Notes under the pieces: generated by a model
Seen by the model: only the letters and a program-made list of their open reading frames with translations
The model's database searches: none
What the model was told of the DNA's origin: nothing
Shown: positions 36,581 through 48,521 of the stretch, piece by piece
Numbering within the stretch: the stretch's first letter is position 1
How the letters are laid out: each line of letters begins with the position of its first letter
Made by a program: the position numbers and the translations under genes
DNA from: Imbricaverruca yamaguchii
Lineage: Eukaryota; Arthropoda; Thecostraca; Neoverrucidae
Direction: 5' to 3'
DNA length: 64,000 nucleotides
NCBI GenBank assembly: GCA_034440575.1
Contig: JAOTOL010001328.1
Location: 461,001-525,000 of the forward strand

Positions 36581-38193
36581 ATAGTGTTTCTTAAACAAGA
36601 CCGCTAACTTCTGGCAAAGATCACATGACAAATCGCTTACCTTTTGCACCTAGGGAAAGAGCTCTACCGATATATGTACATTGGGGAAGAGGGGGCTCTG
36701 AACACTTCAGACGTCATGCAAGAAATAACTACTGCTGATTCTGTATGGCTGAACCGGTAATTGCACCGTGTACTAAACATCAAAATGAACAAGCTATCTA
36801 ATGTTCAAACGGTTCCTTTTGATGAAATTATTGAACCGCTTAAAAAATCATCCTTGAAAACGCCATAATTTCTTAGCGGTGCGCCATATTCAAAACATGA
36901 AAATGTGGTTGTGCAGGATTATTTCACTGCAACTGTTGTAACACTAGTTATTAGTAACCACTACAGAATACAACTACTGGTGCAGTTGCAAACAAAAAAT
37001 AGGTAATTTCCTTGTGGTTTTTTTTCAAGCCCACTGCTTTCGGAAGTGATGGCGCCTGCGGACTGCTAGCTCCATGAGCAAATAATCAGTAGAACTATGT
37101 GAGCAGACTTTCATATTTCAGGAGAGAAAAATCCATTGTTCATGAATACTGTCATCTTCTTTATTTACTCTCTGAACAGGATGCTGTAGACGTCCAAAGG
37201 TAGGTGTTCAGTAAACTGTATATGTTTGGATGCCCCCACTTCCACCTAGGAGAAAGGGGTCCTGAACAGTTCAGTTTCCTGAACACCTACCTTTTGTATG
37301 TCTCCCACATCGCGTTTGGTGCATAAAGCACAAAAAGGTGGTTGTGTTGGTAAGCAGTCCACCTTTGGCTATCAAAATGCAAAGCACTGATCATGTCAAA
37401 GGTGACTCTGAGATGCATTCAAAAGACCACGCAAAATATTTTCCGCTTTACAATAGCATCAATCTTTTTGTGAAAATTTTAATATGCACCCTAAAGTAAG
37501 ATGTATGTGAGATATGATTAGATTTTCCTTGATTATCCTCCCACTGCATGTCATCTATGCTAGCTTCATCGAGTGGATATATTCACAAGGACGCTGTGAC
37601 TATGTGGTGTACTTTGCTAAAACTTAGTTTTCGGGTGTTCCTTTCTGCACATCAGCACACAAGTTTCTTTTTGTGTGTTGGCTATTTTTCCGGAATCCAG
37701 ATGAATCATTGCTGTTGCAGTAGTGAAATGCGTGATAGTCATGGGTACTGGGTATATAGCCAGTGCTGTTGGTGCATCAAAAACCTTAATAGCTCACTAA
37801 TCTGCATGCTTGTAATTATTTGTGTATATTCTGCAGCAGCAGGTCCAGCCTGACGAGACTGATCGGTTGGCCAAAAGGGGCTATGCTGCCTCTGATGAAG
37901 GTATCTGGTGGCATCTCTGTACTTCCAGATGATATCCATCATCATTGCGTTTCATCCTGATACCATTTTCCTCTCAAAATATGACTTCAGTACAATAATA
38001 ATTTCATTTATACACGATGTATTTGAACTTTCATTTGGCTCAGGCACTAATATATATAATTCATGTGCAGTACTTCCTGAAGGTAAGTAGAGAAAACGAT
38101 CTATAATTTGCTGGTCACTAGCAAATGTTGCCAGCTGATTGTGCTTGCCGCACCCATGTAAAGTGTTAAATTACACTTTACCAGTGTGCAGTG
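36581..38193. other. Intergenic, no gene seen; contains R4 copy 2 (36830-37010)
   Basis: AT-rich. 36830-37010 matches the reverse complement of 28690-28870. No coding frame is recognisable. Confidence 0.45.
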
Positions 38194-38247
38194 GGCGCTG
38201 TATGACCAACGCAGTCGATGCGCCCGAAAGCCCAAATAACCAACCAA
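38194..38247 (+). repeat. Mini hairpin retroposon, copy 4
   Basis: A 54-bp insert reading GGCGCTGTATGACC, GTCGATGCGCCCG and an (AACC)n tail. The flanking duplication CCAGTGTGCAGTG at 38181-38193 matches 38248-38260 at 12 of 13 bases. Confidence 0.8.
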
Positions 38248-38594
38248 CCAGTGTACAGTGTGAATGTCGTATGTATGCAGATTCATAGCCGTCCACATAA
38301 CTCAAGGGAGAGGTGCTGATTCATGGTATCATCATATTTTTGGATGGATGGAAGTTGTTAATTCGGGGGCATCACCAAATTGTATCGAAGCGAAGACCAC
38401 AGAATCAAGGGAAATCAGGAATAACCTTATAACAATATATAGCACTTGCATGGTTGTGAGGAAGGATGCTATATTACTTTCACATTTAATACTAATTTCT
38501 CCTGGAAGTTTCAATTCTCACTATCCCATGTCATCAAATGATACTAGGTCTTTTATCGCAATGACATTACTAATGATGTGTATCTAATAGGCAC

Positions 38595-38647
38595 TGGGCG
38601 CCAAATGACCCTGCTGTCGGAGCATCCCTAAACCCAAATAATCAATT
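38595..38647 (+). repeat. Mini hairpin retroposon, copy 5
   Basis: A 53-bp insert, TGGGCGCCAAATGACC with a CCCTAAACCCAAATAATC end. An imperfect 12-bp duplication (10 of 12) lies at 38583-38594 and 38648-38659. Confidence 0.7.
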
Positions 38648-39034
38648 TCTGATAGGTACAAGAAGTTCAGACTCCTGCAGAAATAAATGACAAAGCAGAA
38701 TGAGGAGGTTACTCAGCTGAAGCAGCAGGTCACCCTCCTCGATATCGCAACAAAGAGGCCCTTCAGGATTATGCCAAGCAGCTGCAGGAGCTGAACCATG
38801 CATTACAGCACGAAGTGCCCGCTGCTGTTCAAGGACAAGGTGAGAATGAATAGAGACCCAACAAACCCATATTATTATTCGAAGACAAGATCAGTCCGGA
38901 GGCAGCTCATAAGCTCATATCTCCCAAAATGTCTGTCCGCTGTTCCATTCATTTCCTGTTCGAGTCTCTCCGAACCTCTCCGATCTTCTTCCCCACTGTT
39001 GGTCAATGGAATAGTCCCATGGTCCCATTTACAG

Positions 39035-39128
39035 ATGGCGCATGGACCCTTTTCAAATTTCATTTGTTTATAGGCTATATATATATAACCTATAAACAAA
39101 TGAAATTCCAAAAGGGTCCATGCGCCAT
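39035..39128. repeat. 94-bp near-perfect palindrome
   Basis: Left arm ATGGCGCATGGACCCTTTTC through ATTTGTTTATAGG, mirrored by CCTATAAACAAAT through AAAAGGGTCCATGCGCCAT around an AT-alternating centre at 39081/39082. About three mismatches in 47 base pairs. Confidence 0.9.
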
Positions 39129-39135
39129 ATATATA

Positions 39136-40204
<1,069 letters not shown>

Positions 40205-40440
40205 ACCATTGAGACCGCTAGAAACCACTAGGAGATATTGAGATCATGAGGGTCCGTTAGGATCACAGGAACCATCAGGAAACCACTAGGTACCATAAGA
40301 ACCACTAGGTACCATCAGAACCACTAGGTACCATCAGGACCATTAGGTACCATCAGGACCATTAGGTACCATCAGGGCCATTAGACCATTAGGAATGTTC
40401 CAATTTCCAAGGGGCAAGACCATTAGGAAATTCCTAATGG
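40205..40440 (+). repeat. R5 minisatellite, second locus
   Basis: Repeated ACCACTAGGTACCATCAG and ACCATTAGGTACCATCAG units. It ends with ACCATTAGGAAATTCCTAAT, an inverted pair resembling the cluster at 30605-30730. Confidence 0.75.
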
Positions 40441-41762
40441 ATTTTTTTTCTAGAGTGTAGTGAGCTTGCATCTCCCCCCCCCCCACACACACACACATAG
40501 CGGAAGTTGAATACATTTTGTTTGAACAGCTAATGGCTAAGGCTAAACAGCTAACTCGCACTAGGATGATAAACCTATCATTACAAAATAATCCATCAGT
40601 CGTGAAAAGAGCTTCAGGTCTGGCGAGAAGTGTGAACTCGAATGTATTCTACACTGCGATGATAGTTCTTTTTCAAGACCACATGTAGCTTAGCCATAGG
40701 CGCGCACAGGGTCCCCCCCCTAGCGGTGAAAGTGTGTCCACTGTTACAATTCTCTGGTTCCCTATCCAGAAGTTCTCAACCATGGTATCTTGCGAAATTG
40801 CTGGGTGCGCCCCTGCTGTTTACCCTGGCACATACACTTTTTGCAACGTTCTTACTCCTATGCCTCAAATTGCCCGTCTTGATTCAAGAACAGCATGATC
40901 TGAGTTTGGTGTTGGTATGTTGCAAGTACTCCGAATGGCCGAACGTGGAAGAATTTGCACAATGCTCGTTTTGGCCCGTCCAGGCTCAGTGACCTGATGA
41001 CACGGACGTGGAATTTGTTTTGGGCATGCAAATTAGATGCCAAATAAACCATTGAGAAAACAAAATTGCTGCGACTATTCCTTTGGCAGGTATCCCGTAA
41101 AAACTGAGGGGGCTTTCGATAGTTCCTCTTGACCCGCCGAAGGTTACTGAACGTAGCGGATAATAGAAAGAAGCAATGGTGTCCGTAGAATAAGAGCATG
41201 TGCTTTGTTCAACCGAATGCTATTTATTCCCCCGCCGGAGATGCTCGTTTTCATTTATTTTCCATACGTTGTCTTTATTTGTTTTGTTTGTAGCAAGCCA
41301 GACGGGTAATGTTTCTGTGGTCCTTACCGCCCTGTCAGAATTTGATTGCATGTGTGACATTAGCCACGGTAGCACAGTGTGCGTGTTTTGCCACATAATT
41401 AGCCATGTTTGCTTCTTATGTTCTAGTGATTGCGCTTTGTCCAAAACAATGCTTCCTTACCACGTAATCCGGACATGCGCCCTCGATTAATAGGGGTGCC
41501 TGTAGCTCCAGCGCCAACACTAATAGCAGCTCAAGAGGCAGTGACGGCGAACATTTGTACAGACGACGTGTTTCTCAACTTACAAGTGGAGCAAAATGAT
41601 GGCTTGTTGTTAAAGATATACCCGTTAATAGAGAATACCAGCATACCAGATTCATACCAGTTAAGGACAGATAGTGTACTGAGGCTCACTGGGGACGGGA
41701 GATGATACTGTATCCACGGTGTGGAAAACGCAATTTCAAAAGGCGGATATTTATTGTGTGCT
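40441..41762. other. Intergenic, no gene seen
   Basis: It contains a poly-C/(CA)n run at 40476-40497 and a C-run at 40711-40720. A frame at 41430-41705 is open but unrecognised. Confidence 0.4.
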
Positions 41763-41937
41763 GTTCATTGGGTGGTTTACGATGCACTTTATGCACGATA
41801 TCGGCTCCTGGCGCCGCCCAAACTGTTTCGCGGTGTATCGCGAGATGGGGAAATATTCCGGGTGGTGCGAGTGTTGAACCCCGGACCTGGCATCAAATTC
41901 AGAGTTCAACACCTTAACCATTCAACCACCCCCGCTC
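41763..41937 (-). mobile_element. tRNA-derived SINE family A, copy 2
   Basis: Minus-strand head with GGTTGAATGGTTAAGGTGTTG (A-box region) and GGGTTCAACACTCGC (B-box region). The body matches 1890-2063, for example GGCGCC and GCATAAAGTGCATCGTAAACC. Confidence 0.7.
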
Positions 41938-42021
41938 CCGCCCCCGGCTATTGGATATAAATTACGATATAATATATTGTATTAGGCATACATACACACA
42001 CACATACATATACATATATAA

Positions 42022-42033
<12 letters not shown>

Positions 42034-42113
<80 letters not shown>
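42034..42113. repeat. (AT)n microsatellite
   Basis: About 80 bases of AT dinucleotide, preceded by an AT/AAT mixture from about 42010. Confidence 0.97.
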
Positions 42114-42116
<3 letters not shown>

Positions 42117-42948
42117 GGAGTGGAGGATGTCGATCTGATGTCAGACTCAGTCCGATGTCCCTTGTTGCATCATCCACGTGTTGAGCACCTGGCGATGTTT
42201 GCCGCGCCAGTCCAATGCGCAGTCGGGTCCGCCGACCTTTGGGGTTGAAACCACAACTCTCGCATGACGCGGTCCTCTGCGGCCGATCACCTCGCAGTGC
42301 AAGATTACTATGAAGTCAGTTGCACCTTCACCCGTGCCGTTGCGGTGCCCCCAATCCCCCGTAGTGTCTAGGGGTAGGGGTTGCCAGTGAAAGCACCGAC
42401 TCGACCGGCCGAGATTTAATGGAGCTTTTAATTCCTGAATTTGCTACGTGATGTGAAAATTTGTATTTACCATATAAGCTGCATTTGCAAAATAAAGGAT
42501 CACATCACCACGCTACGATATAAAAGTATTATATTCTGAAAGCTTTTGTCGAAGCAGGATGTCATGAGAGAACATAGATGTAGCGCGCCGTCATTGGAAT
42601 TCCGGCCCACAACCGGTTGATGCTTCATGGTGAACAGATAAGTCGCGATTAGTACTGCGGTGAGCCTGTCCAGCCACGAACACGTCCTGCACCTGCCGTC
42701 GCCGCTATGTGGCCGTGGGAAATCCGACCTGTTCTGGGGATGACTCGCCGCTGAGTGGAGCTGAGCGCGACCGGTGCTGGTCGACCAGTTTGCAGCCCGA
42801 CAGTCGGCGGTAGGACAGTGGTGCGCCTCAGCAGTGGTGCGCCTCGGCAGTGGGTGGTGGCCAAGCGGTGTGCCTGAGCAGGCCAGCATTCCCGACCGCA
42901 CGTGCAGTATTCGGGCACACGCGTGCACGACCGGCCAGCGCGGGCGAC
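42114..42948 (+). other. 5' flank of the serine protease homologue
   Basis: GC content rises towards the gene. A TATAAAAG lies at 42519-42526, about 420 bases before the ATG; it could be a TATA box with a long leader, but this is weak. The frame before the ATG is open from 42850 without an in-frame ATG. Confidence 0.3.
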
Positions 42949-44772
42949 ATGCCACGGCACCAGCTCGCAGTCGTCGTGATTCTGGCGCTGGCAGGTGTCG
43001 CCGCGGCGACGCCCCAGTTCGCCGAGCGTCGGAGTCGGTGCACCGACCAGGAGCGGTGCGTGCCCATCGTCAGCTGCGCGCAGTACAAGACCCGGGAGGA
43101 CATTCTCGCGCGGACGCCGACCGTGTGCGGCTTCCGCGACAACGAGTCGCTGGTGTGCTGTCGAGCTGACCAGCCTGGGGAGGCTCCACCGGGCGGTGCA
43201 GCGGCCGCCACCCCGCCCGCTGAGCGCCCCGAGCCGGCCGCAGAAACATCGAACCTGGCTGCGACGGGGACACGGCCGGATACAAAGAGCCCATCACCGG
43301 CCACAGAGCGTAAGCCGGCCGCGAAGGGCCAAACTCCGGCCACGGAGCGTAAGCCGGCCGCGAAGGGCCCAACTCCGGCCACAGAGCGTAAGCCGGCTGC
43401 GAAGGGCCAAACTCCAGCCACAGAGCGTAAGCCGGCCGCGAAGGGCCAAACTCCGGCCACGGAGCGTAAGCCGGCCGCGAAGGGCCCGACCCCGGGCACG
43501 GAGCGTCCCAAGCCGGCCGCGAAGGGCCCATCTCCGGCCACAGAGCGTAAGCCAGCCGCGAAGGGCCAAACTCCAGCCACAGAGCGTCCCAAGCCGGCCG
43601 CGAAGGGCCCAACTCCGGCCACAGAGCGTAAGCCGGCCGCGAAGGGCCCAACCCCGGGCACAGAGCGTAAGCCGGCCGCGAAGGGCCCAACTCCGGCCAC
43701 AGAGCGTAAACCGGCCGCGAAGGGCCCGACCCCGGGCACGGAGCGTCCCAAGCCGGCCGCGAAGGGCCCAACTCCAGCCACAGAGCGTAAACCGGCCGCG
43801 AAGGGCCCAACTCCAGCCACAGAGCGTAAACCGGCCGCGAAGGGCCCAACTCCGGCCACAGAGCGTAAGCCGGCCGCGAAGGGCCCAACTCCGGCGACGG
43901 AGCCGTCCGAGCCGGCCGGCGAGCAGCAGCCGCCGGCGCCGGCCGAGTGCGGCCGCTCAGCGCCGTCGAGCGCGGCCGAGATCCTGTGCCACCTGCTGCC
44001 AGAGTCGGAGGCGTGTCTGGCGGCGGCGCGGCCGGCCGCCGGCAACTGGCCCTGGCTGGCGCTGTTCGGGCTGCGCTCCGGCGACGGCCTGGCCGACTGG
44101 TTCTGCGGCGGCGCGCTCATCTCGACCCGCTTCGTGCTCACCGCCGCCCACTGCGTGCAGCCGCACGCGCCGAGCGCGCTGGGCGTGCGGCTGGGCAACG
44201 TGCGGCTGTCGGACGCGACGGACCTGACGCACCAGCTGCGCGGCGTAGCGGCCATCGTGCCGCACCCGCGCCACCGCGGCGGCGAGCGCGACGACCTGGC
44301 GCTGGTGCGGCTGGACCGGCCGGCGCTGCTGACGGGCGCCGTGCGGCTCGTCTGCCTGCCGCCGCCGCGCGCCGACATCGCCGCCGGTAGCCTGGTCACC
44401 ATGGTCGGCTACGGCGTCCAGTTCCGCGGCCCGTTCCCCGACCCCGTGCTCAGCGCCACCCTCGAGGTGGTCGACACGGCCGCCTGCGAGCTGGCCCACA
44501 GTCGGGTGCCGCCGCGACAGCGCCGCTTCCCCACCGGGTTCCGGGGCACCAAGCTGTGCGCGCGCGCCACCAAGCCCAGCCAGGTGGAGCGCGAGCTGTG
44601 CCCTGCCGAGCGAGGCGGGCCGATCATGAATGCTCGGGTCGCCAACACGACCACCTTCTACGAGCTGGTGGCCGTCGTCTCCTTCGCGGTCGACTGCACT
44701 GACCCGGACCTGCCCCAGGTCTACACCAAGGTGTCCCCTTATGTTGAATGGATCCTCGACACCATCAAGTAA
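42949..44772 (+). CDS. Clip-domain serine protease homologue, catalytic Ser lost
   Basis: A single exon of 607 residues. Residues 1-20 are a signal peptide (hydrophobic LAVVVILALAGVAA). Residues 31-71 form a clip domain with six Cys (31, 37, 43, 60, 70, 71; ending LVCC). A low-complexity region of about 16 copies of a 13-14-residue repeat (PTPATERKPAAKG) follows to about residue 320. The chymotrypsin-like domain runs from about 325 to 607, with His401 (TAAHC) and Asp449 (DLALV). The GDSGGP motif is replaced by AERGGP, putting Arg555 at the catalytic Ser and Glu554 at the usual Asp194. The IVGG activation site is also absent (ARPAAGNWPW). It is therefore a non-catalytic homologue. In arthropods such proteins act as cofactors in melanisation and Toll-type cascades in haemolymph; that role is inferred. 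An AATAAA follows at 45299. Confidence 0.9.
   Translation: MPRHQLAVVVILALAGVAAATPQFAERRSRCTDQERCVPIVSCAQYKTREDILARTPTVCGFRDNESLVCCRADQPGEAPPGGAAAATPPAERPEPAAETSNLAATGTRPDTKSPSPATERKPAAKGQTPATERKPAAKGPTPATERKPAAKGQTPATERKPAAKGQTPATERKPAAKGPTPGTERPKPAAKGPSPATERKPAAKGQTPATERPKPAAKGPTPATERKPAAKGPTPGTERKPAAKGPTPATERKPAAKGPTPGTERPKPAAKGPTPATERKPAAKGPTPATERKPAAKGPTPATERKPAAKGPTPATEPSEPAGEQQPPAPAECGRSAPSSAAEILCHLLPESEACLAAARPAAGNWPWLALFGLRSGDGLADWFCGGALISTRFVLTAAHCVQPHAPSALGVRLGNVRLSDATDLTHQLRGVAAIVPHPRHRGGERDDLALVRLDRPALLTGAVRLVCLPPPRADIAAGSLVTMVGYGVQFRGPFPDPVLSATLEVVDTAACELAHSRVPPRQRRFPTGFRGTKLCARATKPSQVERELCPAERGGPIMNARVANTTTFYELVAVVSFAVDCTDPDLPQVYTKVSPYVEWILDTIK
43292..43900 (+). repeat. 39/42-bp coding tandem repeat in the serine protease homologue
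   Basis: About 16 in-frame copies of a 39-bp unit, with 42-bp variants that add a Pro codon (ERPKPAAKG). Units alternate CAA ACT and CCA ACT starts, and several have PTPGTER instead of PTPATER. DNA similarity between copies is high, so the array is likely length-variable. Confidence 0.95.
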
Positions 44773-44849
44773 TGTTTTGGCGGGGCTCTCCGTAGTATTT
44801 CCATTAGGCGCTTTCACGGGTGTAGGATTCTGAAATTGTTGCGGGGCGA

Positions 44850-45010
44850 GGGCATTACATGGAGGCAATGGGCGGGCCCAATTGATTGGGGGGACATACT
44901 GCATAGATCCCCATGTTGCAGGTAGATATTATGGGAGCATAGCCAACATTGGGGGGGGGGGCAAGTGCCCTCCAAAAAGCATATAAAGTTACACACAAGA
45001 ACGCTTGCCA
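44850..45010 (+). repeat. R3 repeat, copy 1
   Basis: It matches 56054-56262 (which is split by a mini hairpin element). Shared marks are CCATGTT, ATTATGG, GCCAACA, a G-run and TCCTCCAAAAAGCA-type sequence. It lies in the probable 3' UTR of the serine protease homologue. Confidence 0.5.
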
Positions 45011-45784
45011 ATCCGTTCCGTTCATGCTCACTCTAATGCATGTCTTCAGTCCGTCTGCCCGTAATGGGCATGACAACAGCTCTTGGTCAGCACCTGCTTT
45101 TTCTCTGCTATTTGCTTCCGGTGTGGGCATTATTCGTCGAGTCAATTGCTTTTTTTGGACCGTGATTTAGAGATGGCATGTTCTCTGTTGTCGATGACTG
45201 AGTGAGGTGGAAACTGAAGGAAGTTATGCACTTATGGATGTCTCGATCTATCTTGCATGTCTGGAATGCTGAATATATCAACGAAAATGAACAAGGTCAA
45301 TAAAATCGTCTAGATATCGAATGGTTTGTACAAGAGACTTAAATATCGGTGCGCCACTTGCTGAGCATGGCACTTGCAAACAACCTGACTATTTAGCTTT
45401 GTCTAGAAGCCCTCGGAACCAGTAAATAAGCCTCATCGTAACATCAAGACCTGACACAGGCGAGGAACGCTACCAATCATGGTGAGGCCAGCTACGATGG
45501 CCAGTGATGGTTTGAATATTTGGCCCACATAACTTTTAAAATGGAGCAAGGATCAGCCGCGGGTCTGTGTTTGTGCACCGCTGTGGGGGCAGGGGAGCCA
45601 AATTGGGAACCAAACAAAATATCAAGGAATAAGCAGAGGGTGAATAGGACAAGCGAATGTGAGGGAAGGGGTGAATGAATGCTTATTAGGTAGCTTTAAG
45701 TACCAGTGGAAGCCACTTGGGTCCCAACACAGGCACCTATTTCGTGGTGTGCCATTGCTAAAAATTATGCTACTATCTACATAA
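45011..45784. other. 3' flank of the serine protease homologue, no gene seen
   Basis: It contains the AATAAA at 45299-45304. No recognisable frame. Confidence 0.4.
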
Positions 45785-45876
45785 CAACTGGTTCAGTGTA
45801 GAGTGCAACCAAGAAGGGTCCTTGTGGCTCATAGTTGCACTAACCTTTTATGTCTTTATGTCTTTATGTCTCTATA
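45785..45876 (+). mobile_element. CR1-like 3' end stub
   Basis: About 60 bases of the element's 3' UTR (CAACCAAGAAGG, GTGGCTCATAGTTGCACTAA) followed by a clean TTTATGTC tandem tail. It is a severely 5'-truncated copy. Confidence 0.8.
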
Positions 45877-46165
45877 AAAAGCCCAAAAAGCGAGCAAGCC
45901 TTTCAAACCACTCAAAAATAAAAACGCACTAATTTTATAATACTATTTATTCATTCATATCTAGCAATTGGCAATCGCTTGCTTATGTTGTGTTCCAAAA
46001 ACTCTGACCTCACACAACATATAGATATGTGTAAGGGATGGTAGTTCACACAACACCAAACCGGCTGGGGCTGGAGAAGGGGTGATGAAGGTGGTGGATC
46101 ACCAAACACAGCACCAACACACTGGTGCCAAAAGCAAAGGGGAGATCCAGCTCAGCTTGGTTTAG

Positions 46166-46759
46166 GCTCTCTTTTACACAACCCGAGGGAAACCGCAACT
46201 ACAGCCCACCAACAGCAGGGATCCTCTACACAGGCGTGAACGTGGACGAACAAGTCGCATCATCCGCGATGATCGATGCCGTTCTTGGGCCACATTCTCA
46301 CAAAAAAAACTCAGTTTTGAAGCACTTATAAGCGAAATTTGGGACCTAGTCAGTCGTTTATACGGACGCGCCACATTTAAATCACGACCGGCCCTCAAAC
46401 TCCACATCGCCATTATAAACCCACAACCGATAGCAAACACAATAAATGACATCACGGCCCACAACAGCACTGATAACAACTACAGACCGGAGTTCTTACA
46501 TAATGCACAACACACATTTCGCACCAATCGCGCACAACTCAACCGCGACAACACTGAAACTTATAATAACTGTATAACGTTCCTGTTCACTTTTCACCAC
46601 TACAATTTATTGCAAATTCCTCCGACGGTAAAATTATGCAGGGTCGAACACGACGTGGTATGCAAGTGCGATGCCAAGCCGTACTACGGCCCTAATTTTT
46701 CAGGATGTAAAAACAAGCTAACGAGAAACATAGACCATAGAAGACGTGAGTGCTTCTAG
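46166..46759 (+). other. 198-codon open frame without ATG, unidentified
   Basis: The frame is open from just after a TAG at 46163 to TAG at 46757 and contains no ATG, so a plain start-to-stop search misses it. The second half looks protein-like: ALISEIWDLVSRLYGRATF, LKLHIAIINPQPIANTINDI, and a Cys-bearing end (KLCRVEHDVVCKCDAKPYYG). It could be an exon, a mobile-element or old viral remnant, or chance. No splice sites or homologue were recognised. Confidence 0.25.
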
Positions 46760-46790
46760 GAAGCCAGAGGGCCCTTGTGAGGCACATGTG

Positions 46791-46840
46791 AAAAGGGTCC
46801 TTGTGGCTCATAGTTGCACTAAAATTTTATGTCTTTTATG
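46791..46840 (+). mobile_element. CR1-like 3' end stub, very short
   Basis: GTGGCTCATAGTTGCACTAA then TTTTATGTCTTTTATG. Only about 50 bases of the CR1-like 3' end remain, directly after the open frame ending at 46759. Confidence 0.65.
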
Positions 46841-46859
46841 AAGCGAAAAGGCTGTCTCG

Positions 46860-47235
46860 ATTTAACGATGGAAGATTCGTCCCCGAATGCTTCCCAAAGG
46901 GAGAGATAAGTACGCCCAAAGTGGCGTCCCCACTCACGAGTAAGTCGGAGGAAGAAAATAAATATATGCCGTTATGATAGTGCATCGTGGCACCTTGGAC
47001 ACAGCGGATTTTCACAGCCGGTCAAAAGGTAGCAGTGCGCCTCGTACGTGTGACCAATTCGCAGGCGACATAGCACCACCTCGTTCCAACTGATTTCATG
47101 TGCTGACAAAAACCATTCGCTAAGAGGGTTTCATTATTTTCAGCTTGTTGCCCATCATCACGTCCCCCGGCTCGCCACCTCTGTACAGGACGCCCTTGAT
47201 TTTCGGATAGAAGTCAGGGACAGGGAAGGGAAGAC
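46860..47235 (-). mobile_element. I-clade-like non-LTR retrotransposon tail fragment
   Basis: On the minus strand, with frameshifts and a stop, the C-terminal end of a reverse transcriptase/RNase H polyprotein is readable: PVPDFYPKIKGVLY, NKLKIMKP, then EVVLCRLRIGHTYEAHCYLL and a CPRCHDALS zinc knuckle. The motif order LCRLRIGHT, then YLL, then C-x2-C is characteristic of I-type elements. It is decayed. Confidence 0.7.
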
Positions 47236-47728
47236 ATTATGTATAAAGAGGCTAAGAAGCACGCTTCGGAGTGGTGGAGATGGGAAAATAAAGCTTCAAC
47301 TTTAAAAACAACCAGGCGGACGGTAGATTCCGAAAAGCTTTCCAACAGCTACACCAGCAAGGTCGATTTCAAGCAGTATTGGCCGGTCCAGACAGGCCGA
47401 AATGGCGTGACCTGAACAGAGTTCTCGGGGAATCAGGCGAGATTTTGTTGCTTTTGATCCCAACACGTGCAAACAATGTTTTTAGCGAATGATATGGCTC
47501 CGCCAGAGGTCGTAAGGCTACGTTGGATACTAAACTTTTTAACTGGGACAAATATTTCAATTCAATGAGAATACTGAGGGACGAATAACGATTCCCGAAA
47601 GGTCAATCAATTTTTCTTAAGCAGCGATTCATCTAACCTTTATCAAGGTAGCGGGAACACAAGACAAAAACCCAAAACCTAAGTTGAAACAATATTTTCG
47701 TAATACGAAACAAAGAAAATAATGTTAG
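47236..47728. other. Intergenic, no gene seen
   Basis: No recognised element or frame. Confidence 0.4.
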
Positions 47729-48223
47729 GAACGGCTTGTGTTGAATTTCATTGATAACATAAATAAAAATGTCCTTGTACATAATCATCCCACCTTTTGC
47801 TCGGGAACATACTATTCTGATAATGGCAGGCTTCATATATTACATACGATATACGTGGTCAACTTTTCCATTATCACACCCTCCTCACACACAAAAAGAA
47901 CACTCATAGGGTGCGACAATCGGACGGCCGAAAGTATATGCCCGGCTGTTTTCGCGAATATTGGAATACAGAAATTGTACAATAATGTTGGTTTACCATC
48001 CCCTTCCGGCATAAGAATAGTTAATACTACCGAGGAGTACAACACCTTACAAAACATAGGCATACAGACGCATAAGCACCGAAAGCTCACTCATATCGTG
48101 AGCCATGCTTTTTCATTTTTACAACGGGTTCGCAAGCCACTTAATTGCCAGCAAATTCACGTTGTCGGTGCTTTGCTTTTATATGGCACCATGCCCTTCC
48201 GTACTCACCACGAGATAATCTGA
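47729..48223 (+). other. 165-codon open frame without upstream ATG, unidentified
   Basis: Open from after TAG at 47726 to TGA at 48221. Protein-like stretches include RTLIGCDNRTAESICPAVFA and PSGIRIVNTTEEYNTLQNIG, but the first in-frame ATG is near the end. The minus strand also has open frames here, and another minus frame (48179-48490, Cys-rich: CRACYPDIVKCVSGGCLFC) converges on it. Coding strand and origin are unresolved. Confidence 0.2.
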
Positions 48224-48521
48224 CCGAGCAATAATCTGTTCACCAGCCGAACGAAAATATATCGGAATAGCAATAGTCAACACCACAACACGCTGGACGC
48301 AAAGCAACGCCTTAGTGTCCATTCGATATCGTCCACATATGTCGGTTTGCATAGACGGCACAATGCAAAGCAGACCACCAACGTAGCGATTTTTGTTATA
48401 ATCAACTGCAGTCGCCAAACAAAACAAGCATCCCCCGGACACGCACTTGACAATGTCCGGATAGCACGCCCGACACACGCTCGCGCACACTCATATGCCG
48501 GCAGATCCGCCACGTGTGAGG

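Noticed and set aside
42828..44402. Long minus-strand and other-frame open readings over the serine protease homologue
   Set aside because: They are by-products of the GC-rich in-frame tandem repeat. Only the plus frame has a signal peptide, clip domain and protease fold.
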